DNA of 64,000 bases from Mycolicibacterium moriokaense. GTDB taxonomy: Bacteria > Actinomycetota > Actinomycetes > Mycobacteriales > Mycobacteriaceae. The notes under the pieces were generated by a model, which was given only the letters and a program-made list of their open reading frames with translations, had not been told where the DNA came from and did no database searches. The stretch spans positions 2,852,001 to 2,916,000 of the forward strand of contig NZ_AP022560.1 of NCBI RefSeq assembly GCF_010726085.1, written 5' to 3'. Shown piece after piece: positions 53,259 through 62,919 of the stretch; position 1 is the first letter of the stretch; each line of letters starts with the position of its first letter. Made by a program: the position numbers and the translations under genes.

Positions 53259-54103
53259 CGGCCCCGACGGCAACCAAACGGCAGCGAAAGCCGGTTGTGC
53301 TGCTGCGGCCGGTTCCCGGCGACAGCGCCATCCATCGGCTGTGGGCGGGCTCGAAACTCCTTATGGTGGCGGGCATCGGCGTGCTGATGACGTTCTACCC
53401 GGGTTGGGTGCCTATCGCCGCGGTCGCGGTCCTGGTGCTGGTGGCCGCGTGGATCGCACGGATTCCCCGAGGGGTGCTGCCTTCGATTCCGGGCTGGCTG
53501 TGGATTCTGATTTTCTTCGGCGGCCTCACCGCCACGTTCGCCGGCGGTAGCCCGATCGTCGATTTCGGCTCAGTCGAGATCGGGCTCGGCGGGCTGCTCA
53601 ACTTCCTGCGCATCACCGCGTTGTCGATCGTCCTGCTGGGCCTTGGGGCCATGGTGTCGTGGACGACGAACGTCGCCGAAATCGCGCCCGCCGTCGCCAC
53701 ATTGGGGCGGCCGCTGCGGATATTGCGGATCCCGGTCGACGAGTGGTCGGTAGCGCTGGCGTTGGCGTTGCGCGCGTTCCCGATGCTGATCGAGGAGTTC
53801 CGCGTCCTCTACGCGGCGCGCAGGCTGCGACCCAGGAACGTGGCAGCCAGCAGGCGAGGACGCTTACGCGGTGCTTGGCTCGAGCTCATCGATCTGCTCG
53901 CGGCGGCCATCACCGTCGCGTTGCGCCGGGCCGACGAGATGGGTGACGCCATCACCGCCCGCGGCGGCGCGGGCCAGATCTCCGCGTTTCCGTCGCGCCC
54001 CAAGATGATCGACCTGTGGGCGTGGGTGATCGTGATCTTGGTGTGCGGCATGGCACTTGCGTTGGAGCTGACGATTCTGGGCACCAGCGCCGTCACTACC
54101 TGA
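53255..54103 (+). CDS. ECF transporter T component (EcfT/CbiQ type)
   Basis: A 282-residue membrane protein with about six helices and the cytoplasmic coupling helices AARRLRPRN and [10 protein letters not shown] (Ala-Arg-Gly-type motifs that bind the ATPases). ATG 53255 overlaps the stop of the S-A-A fusion by four bases, so the two proteins form one transporter. Rv2325c of M. tuberculosis is the counterpart by position. Confidence 0.9.
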   Translation: MTAPTATKRQRKPVVLLRPVPGDSAIHRLWAGSKLLMVAGIGVLMTFYPGWVPIAAVAVLVLVAAWIARIPRGVLPSIPGWLWILIFFGGLTATFAGGSPIVDFGSVEIGLGGLLNFLRITALSIVLLGLGAMVSWTTNVAEIAPAVATLGRPLRILRIPVDEWSVALALALRAFPMLIEEFRVLYAARRLRPRNVAASRRGRLRGAWLELIDLLAAAITVALRRADEMGDAITARGGAGQISAFPSRPKMIDLWAWVIVILVCGMALALELTILGTSAVTT

Positions 54104-54146
54104 GCCGTGTGAAGCGCGCCGGTGGGCCCGCTATTACGGTGGGGGC

Positions 54147-55664
54147 GTGACAGCGCAACACCGGGTGGACGCCGACTTCCTCGGGCTGCCGCGCCATGAG
54201 CTGGCCGATGCGGCACTGTCGGCGGCGACCGCCGCCGGAGCCAGCTACGCCGACCTGCGTATTCACGGGATCACCACGGAGCTCATCCAGCTGCGCGACG
54301 GCGAGCTGGAGGCGGCCCTCGTCAACCGCGAGATCGGTCTGGCGGTGCGGGTGATCGTCGACGGCACGTGGGGCTTCGCGTCCCACGCCGAGCTGGATCC
54401 CGCCACGGCCGCCGAGACCGCGCGTCGGGCCGTGCACGTGGCGGCGACGCTCAAGCCGTTGAACGCCGAGCGCATCGAGCTGGCTCCCGAGCCGGTGTAC
54501 TCCGACGTCACCTGGGTGTCGGACTATCGCATCGACCCGTTCACGGTTCCCGCCGCAGACAAGATCGCCGTGCTGGGCGAGTACTCCGGTCGGCTGATGG
54601 CCGCCGACGGCGTCGACTACGTCTCGGCCGGACTGCACTCGGTCAAGGAGCAGACGTTCTACGCCGACACGTTCGGGTCGTCGATCACCCAGCAGCGGGT
54701 GCGGATGATGCCGGGGCTGGAGGCGACCACCGTCGACCCCGCGGCGGGCACCTTCGAAACCATGCGCACACTGGTACCGCCGATGGCCAGGGGCTGGGAG
54801 GTCGTCGCGGGCGACGACGTGTGGAACTGGTCCGACGAGCTGGCGCAGATACCGTCGCTGCTGGCCGAGAAGGCCAAGGCGCCCAGCGTTTCCGCCGGGC
54901 CGACGGACCTGGTGATCGATCCGACCAACCTGTGGCTGACGATCCACGAATCGATCGGCCATGCCACCGAATACGACCGCGCCATCGGTTACGAGGCCGC
55001 CTACGCAGGCACGTCGTTCGCGACGCCGGACAAGCTGGGGACCATGCGCTACGGCTCGCCGGTCATGAACGTCACCGCCGACCGCACCGTCGAATACGGT
55101 TTGGCCACCGTCGGGTTCGACGACGAGGGCGTGGCCGCGCAGAGCTGGGATCTGGTGCGCGACGGCATCTTTGTCGGCTATCAGCTCGACCGGGTGTTCG
55201 CCCCACGGCTCGGCGTCAGGCGGTCCAACGGCTGCTCGTATGCCGATTCACCACATCATGTGCCGATCCAGCGGATGGCCAACGTGTCGCTGCAGCCCGG
55301 CACGGCCGACCTGAGCACCGACGACCTCATCGCCCGCGTCGAGGACGGTATCTACATCGTCGGCGACAAGTCGTGGTCGATCGACATGCAGCGCTACAAC
55401 TTTCAGTTCACCGGGCAGCGGTTCTTCCGAATCCGCAACGGGCGCCTGGACGGCCAGCTGCGCGACGTCGCCTACCAGGCGACCACGACCGACTTCTGGG
55501 GATCGATGGAAGCCGTCGGCGGACCGTCGACGTGGCGTCTCGGCGGTGCTTTCAATTGCGGCAAGGCGCAACCCGGCCAGGTTGCGGCGGTCAGCCACGG
55601 CTGCCCGTCGGCACTGTTCCGCGGGGTGAACGTGCTCAATACACGCGACGAGGCGGGGCGGTAG
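54147..55664 (+). CDS. tldD: Metalloprotease TldD
   Basis: A 505-residue TldD protein. The zinc motif is HESIGH at residues 267-272, followed by EYDRAIG, and the C-terminus has the conserved CGKAQPGQVAAVSHGCPS. With TldE it forms a heterodimeric protease that degrades unfolded peptides and matures some modified peptides. Start GTG 54147, 43 bp after the ECF genes. The partner gene starts three bases after its stop. Confidence 0.95.
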   Translation: MTAQHRVDADFLGLPRHELADAALSAATAAGASYADLRIHGITTELIQLRDGELEAALVNREIGLAVRVIVDGTWGFASHAELDPATAAETARRAVHVAATLKPLNAERIELAPEPVYSDVTWVSDYRIDPFTVPAADKIAVLGEYSGRLMAADGVDYVSAGLHSVKEQTFYADTFGSSITQQRVRMMPGLEATTVDPAAGTFETMRTLVPPMARGWEVVAGDDVWNWSDELAQIPSLLAEKAKAPSVSAGPTDLVIDPTNLWLTIHESIGHATEYDRAIGYEAAYAGTSFATPDKLGTMRYGSPVMNVTADRTVEYGLATVGFDDEGVAAQSWDLVRDGIFVGYQLDRVFAPRLGVRRSNGCSYADSPHHVPIQRMANVSLQPGTADLSTDDLIARVEDGIYIVGDKSWSIDMQRYNFQFTGQRFFRIRNGRLDGQLRDVAYQATTTDFWGSMEAVGGPSTWRLGGAFNCGKAQPGQVAAVSHGCPSALFRGVNVLNTRDEAGR

Positions 55665-55667
55665 CCG

Positions 55668-57044
55668 GTGATCGGAGCACAGCAGGTAGTCGAGCGTGCG
55701 CTGGCCGAGGCCGCCCGACTGGGCAAGGCCGACGAGACCATCGTCCTGGTGTCCGACCGCACCGACGCGTCGTTGCGGTGGGCGGGCAATTCGATGACCA
55801 CCAACGGCGAATCGGTGAGCCGCACTACAACGGTGATATCGATTGTGCGCCAAGGTGTGACCGCGCGCGTCGGCTCGGTGGAGACCAGTGACGTGGACCC
55901 GTCGGCGATCCCCGGGCTGGTGGCCGCGTCGCAGGACACCGCGCTCGCCGCGCCCGAGGCCCGCGACGCTGCGCCGCCGTTGCCGGGCGACGACGGCCCT
56001 GACGATTGGGACGCTCCGGTCCCGGGCACCAGCGTGCAGGCGTTTCTGGATGTGGCGGGCAGCCTGGCCGCGCGGGGGTTCAGCGGGCCGGATCAGTTGT
56101 ACGGGTTCGCGCGGCACGGTGTCGAGACGACGTTCCTGGCCACGTCGAACGGCCTGCGCCGGCGCTTCACGGAGCCGACCGGGTCGGTGGAGATCAACGC
56201 CAAACGTGACGGTGCCAGCGCGTGGGCGGGCTTCAGCACTCCCGACTTCACTGATGTGCCAACGGATTCGATGCTCGAGCGGCTGTCGACGCGGGTGGGC
56301 TGGGCGCGGCGCACCGTCGAGTTGCCTGCCGGTCGGTACGAGACGCTCCTGCCGCCGTCGGCGGTGGCCGACCTGATGATCTACCTGTGGTGGTCGATGG
56401 AAGGCCGCGGCGCGCAGGAGGGGCACACCGCATTGTCGGCGCCCGGCGGCGGGACCCGGGTGGGGGAGAAGCTCACCGATCTGCCGTTGACGCTGTACTC
56501 CGATCCGTTCGCCGAGGGCTTGGAGTGTGCGCCGTTCGTCACGACGTCGGCGTCCTCGGAGCGGGCGTCGGTCTTCGACAACGGCATGGATATCGGGCGT
56601 ACGGACTGGATCCGCGACGGCACGATCGCCACGCTGGCGTATCCGCGGGCATCGGCGGCGGAGTTCGACGCGCCGGTGGCGGTGTCGGCGGACAACCTGT
56701 TGATGACGGGTGGGTCGGCGAGCATGGCGGACATGATCGCGAGCACCGAGCGCGGCCTGCTGCTGACGACGCTGTGGTACATCCGCGAGGTCGACCCGGC
56801 GGTGCTGCTGCTGACGGGACTCACCCGCGATGGCGTGTACCTCGTCGAGGACGGCGAGGTGACCGCGGCCGTCAACAATTTCCGGTTCAACGAGAGTCCG
56901 CTGGACCTGCTGCGACGGGCCACCGAGGCCGGCGCCACCGACCGCACGCTGCCGCGGGAGTGGGGCGACTGGGTCACCCGCGTGACGATGCCGACGTTGC
57001 GGATCCCCGACTTTCACATGTCCTCGGTGAGCCAGGCGCAATAA
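55668..57044 (+). CDS. tldE: TldE/PmbA protease partner
   Basis: A 458-residue TldE (PmbA) protein, the non-catalytic partner that forms the TldD active-site chamber. Its middle has ELPAGRYETLLPPSAVADLM, and the C-terminal part TGLTRDGVYLVEDGEVTAAV then NNFRFNESPLDLLRRA matches the family. There is no HExxxH motif. Start GTG 55668 directly after tldD. Confidence 0.93.
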   Translation: MIGAQQVVERALAEAARLGKADETIVLVSDRTDASLRWAGNSMTTNGESVSRTTTVISIVRQGVTARVGSVETSDVDPSAIPGLVAASQDTALAAPEARDAAPPLPGDDGPDDWDAPVPGTSVQAFLDVAGSLAARGFSGPDQLYGFARHGVETTFLATSNGLRRRFTEPTGSVEINAKRDGASAWAGFSTPDFTDVPTDSMLERLSTRVGWARRTVELPAGRYETLLPPSAVADLMIYLWWSMEGRGAQEGHTALSAPGGGTRVGEKLTDLPLTLYSDPFAEGLECAPFVTTSASSERASVFDNGMDIGRTDWIRDGTIATLAYPRASAAEFDAPVAVSADNLLMTGGSASMADMIASTERGLLLTTLWYIREVDPAVLLLTGLTRDGVYLVEDGEVTAAVNNFRFNESPLDLLRRATEAGATDRTLPREWGDWVTRVTMPTLRIPDFHMSSVSQAQ

Positions 57045-57052
57045 TCCCTGGG

Positions 57053-57898
57053 GTGAGTGACGTACAACTGGCCGACCGCGTCGCCGGCCTGGTCGCGATG
57101 TCGTCCGGGGACGGGCGCCTGGACACGCTGACGCGGCTGACGTGCGGTCGGGCGCTGTCGTTGCGTCCGCTGCCGATGGAGCTGGACTGGGACGAGGGTG
57201 TCTCCGAGTCGGAGTCGGTGGTGGCGGCGTTCACCGAGCAGTTCGCGGTCGACGTGACGGGGGTCGGCGCCAATCAGCGCAAGCAGCTGTTGACGGTGTT
57301 GGGCGACAACGTGTTTCGCACGGCCGTGATGATCTTCGTCGCCGACTACGTGCCCCGCGTGTGGGCCGGCCTCGACGCGCTGGGGCACGGCAAGCCGGGC
57401 TACAGCGCGGACGTGGCGTGGGATCACGACTCGGATCCCGTCGACGCGCTGCTGAACGGGTTCGTGCCCGCGGTGGCGCGGATGCGGGCGCTGGATCCGG
57501 TGACGACGGAGGTCGTGCGGTTGCATGGGGCGGCGCAGCACAACTGCCGGCTGTGCAAGTCCCGGCGAGAGACGAACGCGTTGGATGCGGGCGGCTCCGA
57601 GGACCTGTACAGCCAGATCGAGCAGTTCGAATCCTCAGACACGCTGACCGGTGCGCAGAAGGCCGCGTTGCGGTACGTCGACGCGTTGATCTGGACGCCG
57701 TCGCAGATCGGTGCCGACGTGGTCGCGGGGGTGAATAAGCACTTCTCGGAGGACGAGGCGCTGGAGTTGACGTTCGACGTGATGCGCAACGCCTGCAACA
57801 AGATCATGGTGTCGCTGGGTGCCGATGCGCCGCTCGTGGAGGAGGGCGTCGAGTTGTTCTCGGTCGACGCGGACGGGCAGACGGTGTCGGTTCAGTAG
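57053..57898 (+). CDS. AhpD/carboxymuconolactone decarboxylase-like protein
   Basis: A 281-residue, mostly helical protein. The only clear motif is HGAAQHNCRLCKSRRETNAL with a CxxC pair and preceding His, the redox site of AhpD-like proteins; the second half has ALRYVDALIWTPSQIGADVV and EALELTFDVMRNACNKIMVS as in CMD domains. It may act as a peroxidase or disulfide partner. GTG 57053 is nine bases after tldE. Its 3' end overlaps the convergent nitroreductase by 7 bp. Confidence 0.8.
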   Translation: MSDVQLADRVAGLVAMSSGDGRLDTLTRLTCGRALSLRPLPMELDWDEGVSESESVVAAFTEQFAVDVTGVGANQRKQLLTVLGDNVFRTAVMIFVADYVPRVWAGLDALGHGKPGYSADVAWDHDSDPVDALLNGFVPAVARMRALDPVTTEVVRLHGAAQHNCRLCKSRRETNALDAGGSEDLYSQIEQFESSDTLTGAQKAALRYVDALIWTPSQIGADVVAGVNKHFSEDEALELTFDVMRNACNKIMVSLGADAPLVEEGVELFSVDADGQTVSVQ

Positions 57899-58545
57899 TC
57901 GTGGAAGACGACGTTGTCGTCGATCGGGTTGCGTGGAATGTGTAGCTGGTTGGCGGGGAAGTCGGGGTCCGGATAGCCGATCGCGAGGCCGCAGAGGATT
58001 CGGTACTCGGGCGGAATGGCCAACTGCGCGTGCAGGACCTGGGGGTAGCCCGCGATCGACACCTGCACGCAGGTGCCGACGCCGCGCGCGGTCAGCGACA
58101 GGATGAACGTCTGCAGGAACATCCCGACGCCGAGGCTGTCGACGTAGTCGAGGTCGCTGTGCATGCAGACGATGCCCGCCAGCGGCGCGTGGAAGAACTC
58201 CCAGTTGCGCAGCACGGCCTCGCGCCGGCCGTCGATGTCGTCGCGGGTGATGCCCATCGAGCCGTACACGACGGCGCCGAGTTCGCTGCGCAGGTGCGCG
58301 AAGGACGGCGGCAGCTGCGGGACGACGGGCGGTCTGGCCCTGGCCTCGTGCATGAGGGCGCCCACCAGGCGTTGCAGGGCATCGCCCGAGACGAGGGCCA
58401 GGTGCCAGGGCTGGATGTTGGAGTTCGACGGGGCGCGGATGGCCAGCTGCAGGGCCTCGTCAACGAGGTCGCGGGGGACCGGGCGGTCGGGCTGGAACAT
58501 GCGGATCGAGCGCCGGTCGGCGATGGCCGCTTCGAGGTCGTACAT
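57892..58545 (-). CDS. Nitroreductase-family flavoprotein
   Basis: A 217-residue NADPH/FMN nitroreductase-fold protein with IADRRSIRMFQPDRPVPRDL, AIRAPSNSNIQPWHLALV (FMN site) and the C-terminal CGLAIGYPDPDFPANQLHIP followed by R. AGGAGGAGC precedes the ATG. Its substrate is unknown. It is read away from the tRNA gene. Confidence 0.92.
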   Translation of the reverse strand: MYDLEAAIADRRSIRMFQPDRPVPRDLVDEALQLAIRAPSNSNIQPWHLALVSGDALQRLVGALMHEARARPPVVPQLPPSFAHLRSELGAVVYGSMGITRDDIDGRREAVLRNWEFFHAPLAGIVCMHSDLDYVDSLGVGMFLQTFILSLTARGVGTCVQVSIAGYPQVLHAQLAIPPEYRILCGLAIGYPDPDFPANQLHIPRNPIDDNVVFHDY

Positions 58546-58614
58546 GGTGCTCCTCCTGCCGCTGAGACGGCATGTGGAGCGTATGCGACCATTGGTGCCG
58601 CGAAACTGTGAGCA

Positions 58615-58691
58615 GGGGCGGTAGCTCAGTTGGTTAGAGCCGCGGACTCATAATCCGTTGGTCGCGGGTTCGAGCCCCGCCCGCCCCACCA
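58615..58691 (+). tRNA. tRNA-Met (anticodon CAT)
   Basis: Full cloverleaf: acceptor GGGGCGG/CCGCCCC, D arm GCTCAGTTGGTTAGAGC, anticodon stem GCGGA/TCCGT around CTCATAA (CAT at 34-36), T arm GCGGG TTCGAGC CCCGC and an encoded CCA at 58689-58691. The G1-C72 pair rules out the initiator. A CAT anticodon could also be read as Ile2 after TilS modification; the overall shape favours elongator Met. Confidence 0.93.
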
Positions 58692-58776
58692 AGCATTTGT
58701 ATTACCTCGGCTGATGCTCGACGTTTGGTCTTCGGGTGATGGGCGACAGTGTTTCGGCTGATGCTTTACACCTACT

Positions 58777-58796
58777 TCGGTTGATCCTTGACACTC
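58777..58796 (+). repeat. Inner inverted repeat, left (IS481)
   Basis: TCGGTTGATCCTTGACACTC; its perfect 20-bp reverse complement lies at 62900-62919. Related copies at 58707-58723 and 58754-58771 (left) and 62928-62944 (right) form the multi-repeat ends, probable transposase sites. Confidence 0.9.
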
Positions 58797-58801
58797 CCTA
58801 G

Positions 58802-59381
58802 ATGAGGGAGTTAAGCGTGGCCGAGCAGCGGTATCAGGCCGTGTTGGCGGTGATCAGCGATGGGTTGTCGATTTCGCAGGTCGCATCGAAGGTTGGGGTG
58901 TCGCGTCAGACGCTGCACTCGTGGTTGGCCCGGTATGAGGCCGAGGGTCTCGAGGGGCTGGTGGACCGGTCGCATCGACCGGCGCGGTGTCCGCATCAAA
59001 TGCCCGCCGAGGTGGAAGCGGCGCTGTTGGAGTTGCGGCGTTGGCGGCCCTATTGGGGGCCGCGGCGACTGGTGTTCGAACTGGCCAAACGCGGGGTGCA
59101 GCCGGTGCCCTCGGAATCGGGGGCCTATCGGGCGTTGGTGCGCGCGGCGATGATCGACCCGACCCGGCGCGACCGGCGTTCCCGCAAGTGGAAACGCTGG
59201 GAACGCGCCGCGGCGATGGAGTTGTGGCAGATGGATGTGGTCGGCGGCTTCCCGCTGGCCGACGGCACTAGCGCCAAAGCATTGACCGGCATCGATGATC
59301 ATTCCCGGATGTGTGTCTGCGCGAGGTTGATGGCCCGGGAACGCACCCGCGCGGTCTGTGACGCGTTACGCGCGGCGCTGG
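58802..59381 (+). pseudogene. IS481 transposase, 5' part (interrupted)
   Basis: The first 193 codons of a DDE transposase: HTH SISQVASKVGVSRQTLHSWL at about residues 22-41, a second helix region and the first catalytic Asp in LWQMDVVGGFPL and D in GIDDHSRM. The IS256-family element inserted after 59381; reading past that point adds foreign residues to the stop at 59416. Joined to 62281-62888 after removing the insert the frame is perfect (DALRAAL+ARYGAPEQ), giving about 395 residues. Confidence 0.9.
59373..59381. repeat. Target duplication of IS256-A, left copy
   Basis: CGGCGCTGG; the second copy is at 62272-62280. An 8-bp reading (GGCGCTGG) is equally compatible with IS256 behaviour. Confidence 0.85.
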
Positions 59382-59434
59382 GCGTGTCAGATGTTTTGTG
59401 TAGCTGTGGCTCCTGATGAATTGGAGCAGTATCG

Positions 59435-59529
59435 ATGGATGTGACCACTGACGAGCCGATGTCGGGCGCTGATGCCATGGAGGCGTTGAAGTCTGCGGGT
59501 GTTGGATGATGTGTTAGCCAAGATCGATG
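59435..59529 (+). pseudogene. IS256-A transposase, 5' fragment
   Basis: ATG 59435 gives MDVTTDEPMSGADAMEALKS then a stop at 59507; a +1 shift near 59501 gives LDDVLAKID, which joins to AGQLQLTGEGG at 60990 when element B and one 9-bp repeat are removed. So the gene was cut by B and has an additional one-base frameshift. Confidence 0.7.
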
Positions 59530-60980
59530 ATAGCGTCCCGGGGAGTGGTGGACTTCGGATCTGGCGTGGTTCACGCGTTGCGATCAACGAGTCATGTTGA
59601 ACGCTAGGTGATTTGGTGTTGTTTGACAAGTGCTGCCGCGGCGTGTTTTGTCTCGATGACGGCGCGTAGTTCGTCCATGGAGACATCGGAAAGATAGCGG
59701 CGGGTGACCTGCCACTCGTCGTGGGCTTCGATGACTACCGCGGTGGCCAGGCGCAGGAACGCTGCGGGGTTGGGGAAGATCTCCACGACATCAGCGCGGC
59801 GCTTGATCTCCTTGTTGAGCCGTTCGATGGGGTTGTTCGACCAGATCTTCTGCCAGTGCGCCCGCGGGAACGCGGTGAACGCCAGCACGTCGGTCTTGGC
59901 CTCGCCGAGCATGGCCGCGACTTTCGGGAAGCTAGGGGCCAGGGTGTCGGCGACGCGGTCCCACTGGGCGGCGACCTCGGCGGGGTCGGTGTGGGCGAAG
60001 ATCGTCTTGACCGCCGCAGTCACCGCCGGCGCGTGTTTGGCGGCGACCGCGGTGTGCAGGTTACGCATGAAATGTACCCGGCACCGCTGCCACGATGAAC
60101 CGGTGAACTGCTGCGCCACCGCGGCTTTGAGCCCGGCATGGGCGTCGGAGATCACCAGATGCACCCCAGTCAGGCCGCGGGCTTTCAGCGACGCCAGAAA
60201 CTCTCGCCAGAACTCGAAGGACTCACTGTCACCGACCGCAGTGCCCAGCACTTCACGGGTGCCCTCGAGGGAGACCCCGGTAGCCACCACCAGGGCCTGA
60301 GAGACGACGTGCGCCCCGATACGCACCTTGCAGAACGTCGCGTCGCAGAACACGTACGGGAACTGCGTGTGGGTCAAGCTGCGGGTCCGAAACGCCTCGA
60401 TCTCCTTATCCAGGCCCGCGCAGATCCGTGAGACCTCCGACTTGGAGACCCCCGCCGCGACGCCCATCGCCGCGACCAGGTCATCGACACTGCGGGTCGA
60501 CACGCCGTGCACGTAGGCCTCCATGATCACCGCGTGTAACGCCTTGTCGATACGGCGGCGCCGCTCCAACAGCGACGGGAAGAACGACCCAGCCCGCAGC
60601 TTGGGGATCTGCACCTCAATATCGCCTGAGGTGGTCGACACTGTCTTCGGGCGGTGCCCGTTGCGGTGCACCGTGCGTTCGTCACTGCGCTGATAGCGGC
60701 CCGCGCCGATCGTGGCGGTGGCCTCGGCCTCGATGAGCTGCTGCAGGCCGGCGCGGATCAATTCGGCAAACACTGCGCTCGCATCAGCGGACTTGAGCGC
60801 GTCGAGCTGGGCAAGCAGGGCAGAATGATCCTGGGTCATCGCGTCGTGTGTCTTCCTGTTGAGTCACTTGGTAGGTAACTCACTGACCACTACGCGATGG
60901 CCCACCCCAACACCGGCAACGACACACCCAGCACCATCGGCCTCAGCTCCCGAAACCCCACCACACCAGGGGACTTACCC
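59530..60980 (-). mobile_element. IS256-family element B, inside element A
   Basis: A 1451-bp element flanked by AGATCGATG at 59521-59529 and 60981-60989. Its ends share imperfect inverted repeats (GTCCCGGGGAGTGGTGGACT vs reverse-strand GTCCCCTGGTGTGGTGGGG). It codes for one intact transposase on the minus strand, so it is the youngest layer. Confidence 0.85.
59604..60839 (-). CDS. IS256-family transposase (IS1081-like), intact
   Basis: A 411-residue mutator-type transposase. RYQRSDERTVHRNGHRPKTV and EVQIPKLRAGSFFPSLLERR near the start, then the DDE core: D in FCDATFCKVRIGAHVVSQA, D in HLVISDAHAGLKAAVAQQF with the C/H pair CRVHFMRNL, and the conserved E in IWSNNPIERLNKEIKRRADV. ATG 60839. 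The pattern resembles IS1081 of M. tuberculosis. It appears complete. Confidence 0.95.
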   Translation of the reverse strand: MTQDHSALLAQLDALKSADASAVFAELIRAGLQQLIEAEATATIGAGRYQRSDERTVHRNGHRPKTVSTTSGDIEVQIPKLRAGSFFPSLLERRRRIDKALHAVIMEAYVHGVSTRSVDDLVAAMGVAAGVSKSEVSRICAGLDKEIEAFRTRSLTHTQFPYVFCDATFCKVRIGAHVVSQALVVATGVSLEGTREVLGTAVGDSESFEFWREFLASLKARGLTGVHLVISDAHAGLKAAVAQQFTGSSWQRCRVHFMRNLHTAVAAKHAPAVTAAVKTIFAHTDPAEVAAQWDRVADTLAPSFPKVAAMLGEAKTDVLAFTAFPRAHWQKIWSNNPIERLNKEIKRRADVVEIFPNPAAFLRLATAVVIEAHDEWQVTRRYLSDVSMDELRAVIETKHAAAALVKQHQIT

Positions 60981-60989
60981 AGATCGATG

Positions 60990-62239
60990 CCGGTCAGTTG
61001 CAGTTGACCGGTGAGGGCGGGTTTCTGCCCGAGATGGTCAAAGCCGTTCTGGAGCGCGGGTTGGCCGCTGAGCTCACTGACCACCTGGGTTATGAGAAGG
61101 GTGATCCGGTCGGGCGTGAACTACCCAATGCTCGTAACGGGTTCACACCTAAGACCGTGGCCAGCGAGGTCGGTGACGTCGGGTTAGCGATCCCGCGCGA
61201 TCGCGACGGGAGCTTCACTCCGACGCTGGTCCCTAAGGGTGCACGGCGCCTGGGCGGTCTGGACGACATGATCATCTCGCTTTACGCCGGCGGGATGACG
61301 ATCCGCGATATTCAGCATCATCTGGCCACCACGATCGGCACCGAGCTTTCCCACGAGACGGTCTCCAAGATCACCGATGCAGTGCTCGAGGAGGTCATTC
61401 AGTGGCAGAAACGGCCGCTGGAGGAGCTCTATCCGATCGTCTATCTCGACGCGCTGGTGATTAAGATCCGTGACGGTCACCAGGTCAAGAACCGCGCCGC
61501 CCACATCGCCGTGGGTGTCGATCTCGATGGCATCCGCCACGTGCTGGGGATCTGGGTGACGGCCAACGAAGGCGCGAAGTTCTGGGCCGGGGTCTGTGCC
61601 GAGCTGGCCAATCGTGGGGTCAAGGACATCCTGATCGTGTGCACCGACGGGTTGAATGGGTTCGCCGAGGCTGTCGAGGCGACGTGGCCGCAGGCCACTG
61701 TGCAGACCTGCGTGGTGCATCTGATCCGCAATTCCATGCGGTTTGTCTCCTACGGAAAGCGCAAGGAGATCGCGGCGGCACTGAAGACCATCTACACCGC
61801 TCCCACCGCCGACGCGGCAGCCGAGGCGTTCGAGGAGTTCGCTAATTCGGCTCTGGGACAGTCGAATCCGACGACAGTGATCGCCTGGCGTAATGCCTGG
61901 GAGCGGTTCATCCCGTTCTTGGCGTTCCCGCCAGATCTGCGGCGAATCATCTACACCACCAACGCGATCGAATCGCTGAACTACCAGTTACGCAAGATCA
62001 TCAAGAACCGCGGACACTTTCCCAGTGATCAGGCCGCGGTCAAGCTGCTGTGGCTGGCGATCTGCAACATCGAGGACAAACGCGCTCGAGAACGCCAGAA
62101 GTTCTACGACGACCCACTCAAGACCGGAGACCGCTCACGCACCAAGCGCCTCGTCGAGGGAGCACGCACCAACGGCTGGAAACAAGCACTAGGCGCACTG
62201 GCCCTGACCTACCCCGAACGAATCAACCCCTACCTGTAA
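60990..62239 (+). pseudogene. IS256-A transposase, main part (N-terminus removed by element B)
   Basis: A 413-residue open frame from TTG 60998 covers nearly the whole IS256 transposase: LTGEGGFLPEMVKAVLERGL, ELTDHLGYEKGD, IPRDRDGSFTPTLVPKGARR, the DDE core (VYLDALVIKIRDG; IVCTDGLNGF; TTNAIESLNYQL) and INPYL at the end. All catalytic residues are present; only about 30 N-terminal residues are split off at 59435-59529. A TTG start could still give a nearly full protein. Confidence 0.85.
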
Positions 62240-62271
62240 ACCAGCCACCTACACAGAAATCTTGACAAGCT

Positions 62272-62280
62272 CGGCGCTGG
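62272..62280. repeat. Target duplication of IS256-A, right copy
   Basis: CGGCGCTGG, matching 59373-59381. Confidence 0.85.
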
Positions 62281-62888
62281 CCCGCTACGGCGCCCCTGAG
62301 CAGATCCTGACCGATAACGGCAAGGTGTTCACCGGACGGTTCAACCATCCGCCGGTCGAGGTGCTCTTCGACGCGATCTGCCGCCAACACGGCATCGAGC
62401 ACTTGTTGACCCAGCCCCGCTCACCCACCACGACCGGCAAGATCGAGCGGTTCCACCGCACCCTACGAGCCGAATTCCTCAGCGGCCAGGCGGCTTTCAC
62501 GAACCTGAAGACCGCCCAGCAGGCTCTCGATGAATGGGTGCTCGACTACAACACCCGCCGCCCGCACCAATCGTTGAAGATGGCCAGTCCCGCCGAACGG
62601 TTCACCGCCGGCGCCCCGGCGGCACCGCCATCAAACTCGACAGCGCGCAGCGGTGATCGAAGCGGTGATGACTGGGTCAGCCACCGGGTCTGCGCCAACG
62701 GCATTGTGTGCGTGTCCTGGCAGCAAGTCTGCATCGGGCGCCACTACGGCGGCCAACGCTGCGATGTCCACATCGACGGCGACCTGCTGCGGTTCTGGGT
62801 CGGCGACCAACTGGTCAAAACCGCCGCCCGCACCAGCACCGCACGAGTACGAAACAAGAGGGCCCTACGCACCAGCGCAGAGACCTAA
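62281..62888 (+). pseudogene. IS481 transposase, 3' part
   Basis: About 202 residues with the second Asp in GAPEQILTDNGKVFTGRF and the Glu in PTTTGKIERFHRTLRAEFLS, then YNTRRPHQSLKMASPAERF and a C-terminal extension of about 90 residues. It continues the frame of 58802-59381. An ATG at 62262 inside the foreign sequence opens the frame but is not its real start. Confidence 0.9.
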
Positions 62889-62899
62889 ACACACACACA

Positions 62900-62919
62900 G
62901 AGTGTCAAGGATCAACCGA
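62900..62919 (-). repeat. Inner inverted repeat, right (IS481)
   Basis: Reverse complement of 58777-58796 without mismatch. Confidence 0.9.

Larger units (their letters stand above)
59382..62271 (+). mobile_element. IS256-family element A, inside the IS481 transposase
   Basis: Ends GCGTGTCAGATGTTTTGTGT and (reverse strand) AGCTTGTCAAGATTTCTGTG are imperfect inverted repeats; both ends are flanked by CGGCGCTGG. It is itself interrupted by element B (59530-60980). Without B it is about 1430 bp, the usual IS256 size. Confidence 0.85.

Noticed and set aside
58615..58691. Initiator tRNA-Met
   Set aside because: G1-C72 pairs in the acceptor and the anticodon stem lacks the three G-C pairs of initiators.
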